Shown piece after piece: positions 27,873 to 34,695 of a DNA stretch of 64,000 nt (position 1 is the stretch's first letter; each line of letters begins with the position of its first letter). Origin of the DNA: DASSUW01 sp963803335 (GTDB lineage: Bacteria; Actinomycetota; Thermoleophilia; Solirubrobacterales; Solirubrobacteraceae); assembly GCA_963803335.1 (NCBI GenBank), contig CAWDME010000016.1, positions 372,001-436,000 on the forward strand, given 5' to 3'. The notes below the pieces were generated by a model. That model ran no database searches, was not told the origin of the DNA, and was given only the letters and a program-made list of their open reading frames with translations. Position numbers and translations under genes: made by a program.

Positions 27873-28721
27873 TCAGGCGCCCGCGCTGAGCCGGTCCGCC
27901 TCGGCGATCGGGTCGCCGCTCAGCGTCAGGACGCCTGGAGCGTCGAAGCCGCCCGCTCCCGCTCCGGCGACCGCGACGGTACGGTCTTGCGCCAGTGCGG
28001 CGATCTCGCCGGCGAGGCGCCGCAGTGGCTTGCCGGCCACGGCGCTGACCACGAGCAGCTCGGGCTCGATCGTCGCCGCCGCCTCGGCGATGCTCTCGAT
28101 CGGCGTGTCGGTGCCGAGGTAGTCGATGCGCCAGCCGCGCTCTCGCAACGCCAGGCCGAAGGCGATCAGGCCCAGGTCGTGCTGCTCTCCCGGCGGGCAG
28201 GCGAGGAGGGCGCGGCGCCCCCCGCCGCGGCCCCAGCCGCGCGCGAGCCCTAGCAAGCGGCCGCGCAGCAGGCTCGAGGCGAAGTGCTCCTGCGCAATCG
28301 ACGCCTCGCCGCGCTCCCAGCGTTCGCCGACCTCGCGCAGGTACGGCAGCACGACCTCCGACAGCAGCGTGTCGACGGTGGCCACGGCGAGCAGGCTGTC
28401 GAACACGGCCTGGCCCCCTGGCTCGTCGAACGCCTCGAGCGTCCGGCGCAGTTCGGCGCGCACTGTCCGCGCATCGAACACCGCGGCCGTCGCCGTTTGC
28501 GGCGCGGTCTGCGTCGCCAGCACCGCCGCCTCGCGCGCCGCCACCCCTGCGGCGATGTGGCGCTGCATCGCCCGGACGCGCTCGAGGTCTTCCTCGGAGT
28601 AGAGGCGCAGGCCGCCGGGCGACCGTTGCGGCCGCAGCAGGTCGTAGCGGCGCTCCCACGCGCGCAACAGCTCCGGGCTCACCCCGGAGCGCCGGCTCAG
28701 CTCCCCGATCCGCAATTGCAC
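27873..28721 (-). CDS. MerR-family regulator with B12-binding domain (CarH/LitR-like)
   Basis: 282 residues. An N-terminal MerR HTH (QLRIGELSRRSGVSPELLRAWERRYDLLRP) is followed by a helical bundle and a cobalamin-binding Rossmann domain. The motif W135-x9-E145-H146 matches the Wx9EH that caps the adenosyl group in CarH, and the lower axial His is H181 in GEQHDLG (an ExHxxG variant); the 35-residue spacing H146-H181 equals that I recall for Thermus CarH (H142-H177). The residue after Trp135 is Glu136, where Thermus CarH has His132, the second cobalt ligand of the light-exposed form. GTG at 28721 is supported by TATGGT 8 nt upstream. It probably represses itself and the DUF378-fasciclin pair. 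Confidence 0.88.
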   Translation of the reverse strand: MQLRIGELSRRSGVSPELLRAWERRYDLLRPQRSPGGLRLYSEEDLERVRAMQRHIAAGVAAREAAVLATQTAPQTATAAVFDARTVRAELRRTLEAFDEPGGQAVFDSLLAVATVDTLLSEVVLPYLREVGERWERGEASIAQEHFASSLLRGRLLGLARGWGRGGGRRALLACPPGEQHDLGLIAFGLALRERGWRIDYLGTDTPIESIAEAAATIEPELLVVSAVAGKPLRRLAGEIAALAQDRTVAVAGAGAGGFDAPGVLTLSGDPIAEADRLSAGA

Positions 28722-28731
28722 GATCGCGAAC

Positions 28732-28759
28732 CATACACGATCTGTACAAAACCTTGACA
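28732..28759. promoter_or_regulatory. CarH/LitR-type operator 1: three 11-bp direct repeats over divergent promoters
   Basis: Three hexamers at exact 11-bp phasing: CATACA (28732), TGTACA (28743) and TTGACA (28754). They fit the nTnTACA-type direct repeats bound by CarH-like MerR regulators. They overlap the -35 of the plus-strand promoter (TTGACA 28754-28759) and both elements of the minus-strand promoter of the regulator gene (-35 TTGTCA, complement of 28755-28760; -10 TGTATG or TATGGT, complement of 28730-28737). Binding would therefore block both directions. Confidence 0.75.
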
Positions 28760-28782
28760 AGTCCGTCCAGCACCGCTACGGT
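28754..28782 (+). promoter_or_regulatory. Promoter of the DUF378-fasciclin operon
   Basis: Consensus -35 TTGACA (28754-28759), 17-nt spacer, -10 TACGGT (28777-28782). Transcription should begin near 28789, leaving a 5' leader of about 40 nt that contains operator 2 and the AGGAGG ribosome site. It is the best sigma-70 (SigA) type promoter seen in the window. The -35 is the third repeat of operator 1. Confidence 0.78.
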
Positions 28783-28796
28783 GCGCCAGGTCAAGT

Positions 28797-28813
28797 TGTA
28801 CAAAACCTAGACA
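28797..28813. promoter_or_regulatory. CarH/LitR-type operator 2 in the 5' leader
   Basis: TGTACA (28797-28802) and TAGACA (28808-28813), again 11 bp apart. The stretch TGTACAAAACCTAGACA is nearly identical to 28743-28759 (one base differs). It lies 54 bp, about five helical turns, after the matching repeat of operator 1, so DNA looping or joint binding by tetramers is possible. Its end abuts the AGGAGG ribosome site of the DUF378 gene (28813-28818). Confidence 0.7.
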
Positions 28814-28827
28814 GGAGGTAAACCGCA

Positions 28828-29067
28828 GTGCGCAAGTTCGACCTACTCGCCGCCGTGCTCTTGATCGTCGGCGGCCTTAACTGGGGCCTCGTGGCGATCG
28901 CCGACTTCGACCTCGTCGCCTGGATCTTCGGCGAGGACTTCGGCACGACCAACGCGGCCAGCCGCATCGTGTACGGCCTCGTCGGCCTCGCCGCCGTCTA
29001 CGGCATCGTCTCGCTCCTCGGCCGTCGCACCGAGCCCGCTGGCCGGCGCGTCGCCACGTCCCACTGA
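28828..29067 (+). CDS. DUF378 (YuzA-like) membrane protein
   Basis: 79-residue membrane protein with two spans: KFDLLAAVLLIVGGLNWGLVAI and ASRIVYGLVGLAAVYGIVSLL, and the DUF378 signature GGLNWGLVA followed by FDLVAWIFGE. Function of the family is unknown. GTG at 28828 has AGGAGG 9 nt upstream. It is the first gene of a two-gene operon with a fasciclin protein (4-nt gap) under the promoter at 28754-28782 and the CarH-like operators, suggesting light- or B12-responsive expression. Confidence 0.9.
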   Translation: MRKFDLLAAVLLIVGGLNWGLVAIADFDLVAWIFGEDFGTTNAASRIVYGLVGLAAVYGIVSLLGRRTEPAGRRVATSH

Positions 29068-29071
29068 CGCC

Positions 29072-29548
29072 ATGAAGCTCATCGCCATTCTCGCCGCCGC
29101 GGCCTTCCTGGCCGCACTGCCGGCCTCAGCCGTCGCTCAAGAGCGCGACATCGTCCAGACCGCGAACGCTGCGGGCCAGTTCACGACGCTCACGAAGCTG
29201 CTCAAGCGCGCGGGCCTCAAGAAGGCGCTCAAGCAGCCCGGCCCATACACCGTGTTCGCGCCGACCGATGCCGCGTTCGCGAAGGTCCCCAAGAAGCAGC
29301 TCGACGCCCTGCTCGCCGACAAGGCGAAGCTCAAGGCCGTGCTGCTCTACCACGTGGTCGCCAAGAAGCTCCCGGCCGCGAAGGTGGTCAAGCGCAAGTC
29401 GGCGCGGACGCTGAACGGCAAGAAGGTCCGCTTCCGCGTCAAGCACGGGAACGTCTACGTGAACAAGGCCAAGGTCACGGCCGCCGACGTCGTTGCGTCG
29501 AACGGCGTGATCCATGTGATCAACCGAGTGCTGCTCCCGCCGAGCTAG
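29072..29548 (+). CDS. Secreted fasciclin (FAS1)-domain protein
   Basis: 158 residues: a signal peptide (MKLIAILAAAAFLAALPASAVA, probable cleavage after AVA), then one FAS1 domain. FAS1 box H1 is PYTVFAPTDAAFAKVP; VLLYHVVAKKLPAAKVV and ASNGVIHVINRVLLP (H2) follow. The domain is unusually rich in lysine for the family. FAS1 proteins act in adhesion or cell-surface interactions outside the cell. It sits 4 nt after the DUF378 gene in the operon controlled by the CarH-like regulator. Its TAG stop overlaps the stop of a small minus-strand gene. Confidence 0.92.
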   Translation: MKLIAILAAAAFLAALPASAVAQERDIVQTANAAGQFTTLTKLLKRAGLKKALKQPGPYTVFAPTDAAFAKVPKKQLDALLADKAKLKAVLLYHVVAKKLPAAKVVKRKSARTLNGKKVRFRVKHGNVYVNKAKVTAADVVASNGVIHVINRVLLPPS

Positions 29549-29691
29549 CGGTCGAAGCCGCGCGTCGGCTCTGCGCTGCGCGCGTGGTTGCCCTTGGCGG
29601 GCCGCGTGTACTTCGCGCCGGGACGGTCGCCGCACATGAGGACGGCGAGGCGAACCAGGTCGCGCTGCTTCATGTTGGGCTTCATCGTCAT
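29545..29691 (-). CDS. Small basic protein, unknown function
   Basis: 48 residues, beginning MTMKPNMKQRDLVRLAVLM, then CGDRPGAKYTRPAKGNHARS and a short basic tail. It reads as a sensible basic protein with no low-complexity bias. The stop codon (29545-29547, complement) overlaps the fasciclin stop on the other strand, so the two genes converge tail to tail. Downstream of the 29800-31962 gene and beyond a hairpin, so it should have its own promoter between 29692 and 29711. Family not recognised; a Shine-Dalgarno site is not clear. Confidence 0.5.
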   Translation of the reverse strand: MTMKPNMKQRDLVRLAVLMCGDRPGAKYTRPAKGNHARSAEPTRGFDR

Positions 29692-29711
29692 AGTCGCAAG
29701 CATCGGCGATC

Positions 29712-29739
29712 GGGGCCGCCGCAACGATGCGGCGGCCCC
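29712..29739 (-). terminator. Hairpin terminator after the CocE/X-Pro-peptidase-like gene
   Basis: Perfect 11-bp stem: GGGGCCGCCGC (29712-29722), loop AACGAT, GCGGCGGCCCC (29729-29739). It lies 60 bp beyond the stop of the minus-strand hydrolase gene, and before the small gene at 29545-29691. No T-tract follows on either strand. Confidence 0.65.
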
Positions 29740-29799
29740 GTGTATCGCGCTGGGCGAACCCCCGGAGCGGCGGCGGTGGACCGAACCGCCGCCGGGAGA

Positions 29800-31962
29800 T
29801 CACCCGCCCGTGTACGTGCGGCAGGGCTCGCCGCGCAGGGCCGGGCAGGGCGGCAGGCCGGTCGGCACCCCGACGCCGGCCACCACCGGCAGCACCAGCC
29901 GGGACGGCCGCGACGGGGCGTGCGAGACGGACACCGACGGGTGGCCGCTCTTGGGGTGCGTCTCGGCGAACGCCCAGACCGGATTGTCGCCGCCCACGGC
30001 CGAGATCGTGACGCGGATCCGGCTGCCGGCCCGGTACGCGTGGCCCTGGTAGTAGAGCGGGATCGCGACCTGCGCGAACTTGCCCTTGGGCAGCCGAGCG
30101 ACGTCCTTGGCCCGCAGGCTCAACACGGGCTCGAGCAGCGTGCTCTTCTTGTGGTCGAGCTTGCGCAGGCTCGCTCGCACCCAGCCGCTCTGCACGAACG
30201 TCTCGTTGCCGTCCGGCCTGACCTCACTCACCGTCGCCTGCAGGTCGACGTCCCGTGCCGAGGAGCGGATCCACGCGTACACCGCACCGCCGCCCACCAC
30301 GATCGTGTTGGCCGCAAGCGGCGCCGTGACGTACGAAGCCGCGGTCCCGGCGGCCGGATCGGTCCAGTGGTAGTTCGGCGTCGCCGTCCACAGCCCGCCG
30401 GGGCCCGTATTGCCGCCGGTGAAGTCGGTCGTCCGCCGCGTCCACGCGAACGTGTCCGTGCTGCCGGCCGTCGGCTTGGCATCGGTCAGGGCACCGCCGG
30501 CGCCCAGGTACCACGAGCGTGCCGAGGTGCCCGGCAGCGGCCAGCGCGCGAACGACTGCTCGAACGCGGGGCCGGGTGCGCCGGGCGTCACACCGCCCGC
30601 GCCGTTGTCGAACAACACGCGCACCGACGGGAGCGCCTCGAACGCGGCGCGCGCGTCGGCATACGACGCGCGGCCCTGGATCGGGTCCGGCGGCAGCGTC
30701 ACGCCGGGCACGCCCATCAGCGCCTGGTACACGATCGGCGCCCCCGCCTTCGCGCTCGCCGGCATGTTCGGCGCCCGCTGCGCGACGTAGAGCTCCAGGA
30801 AGTCGTACCAGCGGTTGAACGTCTCCGGATCGAGCGAGTCGGTGTGCAGGCCGTTGGTGAACGTGAACCACTTGCGGCTCGTGCCGGTGAAGCGGCTCGC
30901 CAGCGTCGGACAGTGCGCGCCCGTCTGCTCATCGGTCCACTGGCAGGCGAGGTACACCGGCGCCTTGATCTTGTGCACGAACGTGATCGGCGCCAGCGGA
31001 TCGGCGACCTTCGGCCGGTAGTACTTGTTCGCGCGCACCTTGCGCACTGTGTCGATCGCCTCGGCGTGCAGCGCCTGGTTGCCCTTGCAGGTCTTGTCGC
31101 CGCCCTGGATCCGGTCGAACGCCCATCGCTGCCCCTGGGTCGCCGTCGCCGGCTTGGCGTCGTCGGCGCGGTCCTTCGCCCAGCCCAGCGTGAAGCCGGT
31201 ATTGAGGATCCCCCCGGGATAGAGCGTCGTCTGCACGCTGTCGATCGTCGACAGCGGCGTGATCGCGGCCAGGCTCGGCGGCCGGGTCTGAGCGACGAAC
31301 AGCTGCGAGATGCCGCCGTACGACACGCCCGCCATGCCGACCTTGTGGTGCAGCACCCACGACTGGCGCGCGACCGTCTCGACGATGTCGTAGCCGTCCA
31401 GGCTCTGCAGCGGCTCGAAGAAGTCGAACGCGCCGCCCGAGCAGCCGGTGCCGCGGATGTTCACGTCGACCACCGCGTAGCCGAGCAGGTTGAGGATCGG
31501 GCTGATGCCGGACTGCGCGCCGGCCGGGTTGGCGTAGCCGTAGCCCGCGTACTCGATGACCGTCGGATACGGGCCTGAAACGCCCGCCGGCAGGCGCACG
31601 TCGATCGCCAGCTTGGTCCCGTCGCGCGTCCTCAGGTAGCCGTAGCCGCTGCTCGGGATCTTCTGCTTGTAGACCTTGGTGCTCGGCGGCTTGGAGCGAT
31701 CCGGCATGACCGTCAAGCGCTTCGAGCGCAGCCGGTAGCCCTTGCCGGGCTTGACGTTGCGGAACACCGCGCCGCCGAGCTTGCCAGCGCGTTTGATGGC
31801 CACGCGATGGCCGCTGTGCATCAGGATCAGCTTCGAGCCCTTCTTGGCGCCGGTGACCTGCACCTGCCTGACGCTGCCTCGGGCAGTGAAAGCGGCCTCC
31901 GCAGAGGCCGCTGGGACAAGGGCGATCGCGGCCGCCAGCGCGGCGACGGGGGTTCTCCTCAT
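29800..31962 (-). CDS. Secreted CocE/NonD-type hydrolase (X-Pro dipeptidyl-peptidase-like)
   Basis: 720 residues with a signal peptide (MRRTPVAALAAAIALVPAASAEA), an N-terminal beta region, an alpha/beta-hydrolase core and a C-terminal jelly-roll as in the peptidase S15/CocE family. DGTKLAIDVRLPAGVSGPYP and VIEYAGYGYANP open the core; the nucleophile is Ser214 in MAGVSYGGISQ; VAIPLYYQGHAYRAGSRIRV is in the C-terminal jelly roll. Family enzymes cleave X-Pro dipeptides, cocaine-type esters or beta-lactam acyl groups; the substrate here is unknown. ATG 31962 follows AAGAG. It is divergent from the WS/DGAT gene (44 bp apart) and ends before a strong hairpin. Confidence 0.85.
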   Translation of the reverse strand: MRRTPVAALAAAIALVPAASAEAAFTARGSVRQVQVTGAKKGSKLILMHSGHRVAIKRAGKLGGAVFRNVKPGKGYRLRSKRLTVMPDRSKPPSTKVYKQKIPSSGYGYLRTRDGTKLAIDVRLPAGVSGPYPTVIEYAGYGYANPAGAQSGISPILNLLGYAVVDVNIRGTGCSGGAFDFFEPLQSLDGYDIVETVARQSWVLHHKVGMAGVSYGGISQLFVAQTRPPSLAAITPLSTIDSVQTTLYPGGILNTGFTLGWAKDRADDAKPATATQGQRWAFDRIQGGDKTCKGNQALHAEAIDTVRKVRANKYYRPKVADPLAPITFVHKIKAPVYLACQWTDEQTGAHCPTLASRFTGTSRKWFTFTNGLHTDSLDPETFNRWYDFLELYVAQRAPNMPASAKAGAPIVYQALMGVPGVTLPPDPIQGRASYADARAAFEALPSVRVLFDNGAGGVTPGAPGPAFEQSFARWPLPGTSARSWYLGAGGALTDAKPTAGSTDTFAWTRRTTDFTGGNTGPGGLWTATPNYHWTDPAAGTAASYVTAPLAANTIVVGGGAVYAWIRSSARDVDLQATVSEVRPDGNETFVQSGWVRASLRKLDHKKSTLLEPVLSLRAKDVARLPKGKFAQVAIPLYYQGHAYRAGSRIRVTISAVGGDNPVWAFAETHPKSGHPSVSVSHAPSRPSRLVLPVVAGVGVPTGLPPCPALRGEPCRTYTGG

Positions 31963-32006
31963 TTCGCGAACTCTTGCAGGCAGCGGATGGCGGGTACGCC
32001 AGATGC

Positions 32007-33324
32007 ATGGAACGGCTGTCCGCACTCGACGCCTCGTTCCTCGCCGTGGAGGGCGAGACGACCCCGATGCACGTCGGCTGGGTCGCGACGTTCGACGGGC
32101 CGTCCCCGGGATCCGACGCGCTTTTCGAGCACATCGCCGGCCGGCTCTCGCTGGCGCCGCGGTTCCGCCAGCGGCTCGCCGAGGTGCCGCTGGGCGTGCA
32201 CGACCCGCTGTGGGTCGACGATCCCGACTTCGACGTGTCCGAGCACCTGCATGCGGCCACCGGCGAGGTCGGCCCGCTGTTCGACGAGATCTTGTCGTCG
32301 CCGCTGCCGCGCGACCGCCCGCTGTGGGAGATCACGATCGTCGATGGCGAGCAGCCGGCACTCGTCGGCAAGATGCACCACTGCATGGTCGACGGGACCG
32401 CCGCCGTCCAGCTCACGAATCTCCTGCTCGATGCGGAGGCCGACGCAGGAAACGGCACACGAGCGGAGTGGACCGCCGTCCCCGAGCCATCGGCGCCCGA
32501 GCGCTTCGCGCGCGGCCTGATCGACCGCACCGGCGACATCGCCGCGCTCGCGCTGGCGCCGGTCCGGCTGGCGACCGCGCCGCACCGCGTGCCCGGCGCG
32601 CTCGCCCGCGGCGTCCGCACCGGCGCGCGCACCCTGCTGCCGCCTGCGCCCGGCTCGCCGCTCAACCAGCGCGGATCGGCGCACCGCCACCACGTGCGGG
32701 CGACCCGCAGCCTCGACGAGATCCGCGCCATCCGCCGCCGCTACCGCGTCACGCCCAACGACGTCCTGATCGCCGGCTGCGCCGGCGCGCTGCGGCAGCT
32801 ACTTCGAGGACCGCGGCGAGCCGCCGCAGCGCCTGAAGGCGATGGTGCCCGCCGACGTCCGCTCGAGCGACGACACGGACACCGGCAACCGCATCTCGTT
32901 CGTGTTCTTCGAGCTGCCGTGCGACGAGCCCGATCCCGTCGAGCGGCTCCGGCTCGTCCACGAAGCAACCGCCACGCGCGACGACGACGGCACGGCCGAG
33001 GCGCTCGACTTCGCGTTCCGCGCGCTCGCCCGCACGCCCGGCCCGCTGCAGCACGCGCTCGCCCACGCCTTCGCCCACCCGCGCCTGTTCAACCTGACCG
33101 TGTCGAGCGTTCCCGGCCCGGCGGTGCCGCGCTACCTGCACGGCTGCCGGCTGCGCGAGGTGCACTCGTCGGTGCCGCTCGCCGCGCGCCATGCGCTCTC
33201 GATCGGGTTCGTGACCGTGGCCGGCAACGCCTGCATGGGCCTCACCGCCGACCCGGCCACGCTCCCCGACACCGACGTCATTGCGCCGCACTTCCACGAC
33301 GCGCTCGACGAGCTGCTCGCCTAG
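32007..33324 (+). pseudogene. Wax ester synthase/diacylglycerol acyltransferase (WS/DGAT), single frameshift
   Basis: A WS/DGAT (triacylglycerol/wax-ester synthesis) gene in two frames. The first part (32007 to about 32796) has MERLSALDASFLAVEGETTP and the catalytic HHCMVDG (residues 124-130). After PNDVLIAGCAGALR the frame breaks, and homology resumes one base later at 32797 (SYFEDRGEPPQRLKAMVPADVRSS) through to 33324 with NRISFVFFELP, SSVPGPAVPRYLHGC and LTADPATLPD. Removing one base within CGGC (32793-32796) restores about 438 residues, the normal length. Either a true +1 mutation or a sequencing error; everything else looks functional, so it could be a living gene. Confidence 0.85.
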
Positions 33325-33565
33325 CGCGCAGCCGCTGCCACAGGCCGGGCTCCACCTCGTCGCGGGCCGGCAGCCGGCCGGCCTTGCGCTCCGCGAGCGC
33401 ACAGGCGGTGTGCGCATGTCTGCGCCGTCGCGGGTCGCCCTCGGGCATCACGAGCACGTGCTCGCTGAGGGCGGGCAGGAACTTGTGACAGAACGGGCAG
33501 CGGTACGTCGCCGGCTTGCGGTTCTGCGCGGCGCGGATCGTCCACCAGCGCGGCGGGTCGGTCAT
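33278..33565 (-). CDS. Small zinc-ribbon-like protein
   Basis: 95 residues. After MTDPPRWWTIRAAQNRKPATYR comes a putative zinc site CPFC...H...H-x2-C (YRCPFCHKFLPALSEHVLVMPEGD, then RRRHAHTACALAERK), followed by a basic Arg-rich tail. Likely a small metal-binding protein; no enzyme domain. It is divergent from the cupin gene (17 bp between the starts) and overlaps the end of the WS/DGAT gene by 47 bp. The conserved Cys/His layout, not the overlap-prone tail, supports it. Confidence 0.68.
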   Translation of the reverse strand: MTDPPRWWTIRAAQNRKPATYRCPFCHKFLPALSEHVLVMPEGDPRRRRHAHTACALAERKAGRLPARDEVEPGLWQRLRARRAARRARRGSAAQ

Positions 33566-33582
33566 CAGCCACCATTGTGGCC

Positions 33583-34158
33583 ATGGACGAGTACCTGCTC
33601 GACTCGCCGGTGGTGCGCGACTTCATCTCCGACGTGCGCGCCGCGATCAACGACGCCGACTCGCCGGCCGCCGCGTGTGACGCGATCCGGCCGCGCTTCG
33701 CCGCGCTGCTCGAGGACCCGGACTGGCTGCCGGAGCGCTTCCAGCAGCCCAATCCGGACAGCGCGATGGGCGGCGGCATCGGCCAGTGGCTCCTGTTCCG
33801 CGCCGAGGACCGTTCGCTGACGCTGTTCGCGCTGATCGTTCCGTCCGGCTCCGCCACGCCGATCCACGACCACCTGGCCTGGGGCCTGGTCGGGCTCTAC
33901 CGCGGCACCCAGGACGAGGAGATCTACGACGAGAACGTGAACCTCAAGGAGCAGCGGGCGCTCGCGCCCGGCGACTTCTACGTGCTGCTCCCGCCGCGTG
34001 ACGACATCCACCGCGTCCGCACCACGTCGAACGAGCAGTCCGTCTCGATCCACCTGCTCACCAACGACACGGGCTGCGTGTGGCGGCACGCGTTCGACGA
34101 GCACACGCACGCGGCCGAGCCATTCCGCTCCGGCTGGGTCAACGTGCCGTGTGACTAA
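33583..34158 (+). CDS. Cysteine-dioxygenase-like cupin (metal-dependent dioxygenase)
   Basis: 191 residues starting MDEYLLDSPVVRDFISDVRA. The cupin core has the iron site PIHDHLAWGLVGLYRGTQDEE and the second His later in DDIHRVRTTSNEQSVSIHLL. This matches the thiol-dioxygenase branch (cysteine or 3-mercaptopropionate dioxygenase), which makes sulfinic acids using O2. The exact thiol cannot be told. ATG at 33583 is taken; GTG at 33577 is possible. It is divergent from the zinc-ribbon gene. Confidence 0.8.
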   Translation: MDEYLLDSPVVRDFISDVRAAINDADSPAAACDAIRPRFAALLEDPDWLPERFQQPNPDSAMGGGIGQWLLFRAEDRSLTLFALIVPSGSATPIHDHLAWGLVGLYRGTQDEEIYDENVNLKEQRALAPGDFYVLLPPRDDIHRVRTTSNEQSVSIHLLTNDTGCVWRHAFDEHTHAAEPFRSGWVNVPCD

Positions 34159-34234
34159 CTCGCTACTGGTCGGCAGACGCGACGACGCGCGCCTACCGCG
34201 ACGACGGCGAGCTGCAGCCGATCTCGTCGCCGGA

Positions 34235-34669
34235 CTAGCCGGCGACCGGCTGCGGCAGCACGCCGAGCTGGCCGAGGAAGCCCAGCTGGTCGAGGTATAG
34301 GGACACCTCGGTGGCGTGGCGGGCGTCGGCGTCGATGTCGACGATCAGCGCGAACGGGATCGCGACCGTCTTCCCCGTCGGGGGCAGCGTGCCTTCGGGC
34401 GTCTCCATCGGCCCGTCGTTGACGCCGCGGAACACGCCCTGGCAGTAGATCGTGCCGTCGCGCTCGACCACGCGGTCCATCTGGTGGTGCCGCTCGGTCG
34501 GGAAGCCGGCGATCCACGGGCGCAGCCACGCGCGGAGCTCGTCGTGCCCGTGCACCTCGCCGTTCGGCGTGTTCCACGTGGCGTCGGGGGCCTGGAACTC
34601 CATGAAGGCTTCGAGATCACCGGCGTCGTTGCGGCGCATGGCCTCGAGGAAAAGCTGTTGTGCGGTCAT
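34235..34669 (-). CDS. SnoaL/NTF2-like protein
   Basis: 144 residues of the SnoaL-like NTF2 fold: MTAQQLFLEAMRRNDAGDLEAFMEFQAPDATW, GHDELRAWLRPWIAGFPTERH, VFRGVNDGPMETPEGTLPPTGK, IVDIDADARHATEVSLYLDQLGFLGQLG. Related proteins are polyketide cyclases, ester cyclases or stress-related lyases; here the function is unknown. It lies 26 bp downstream of the broken HD-GYP/LuxR gene on the same strand and was probably in its operon. Confidence 0.82.
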   Translation of the reverse strand: MTAQQLFLEAMRRNDAGDLEAFMEFQAPDATWNTPNGEVHGHDELRAWLRPWIAGFPTERHHQMDRVVERDGTIYCQGVFRGVNDGPMETPEGTLPPTGKTVAIPFALIVDIDADARHATEVSLYLDQLGFLGQLGVLPQPVAG

Positions 34670-34695
34670 GGGCGCAGGATCGGCGCTCGGCAGCG

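Noticed and set aside
29584..31578. 664-codon plus-strand frame opposite the CocE/X-Pro-peptidase-like gene
   Set aside because: No recognisable motif; the minus-strand product has a signal peptide and hydrolase signature.
34165..34238. Protein-like tail YWSADATTRAYRDDGELQPISSPD after the cupin gene
   Set aside because: No start codon and only about 25 codons after a TGA; may be the relic of a deleted gene, but cannot be supported as a feature.
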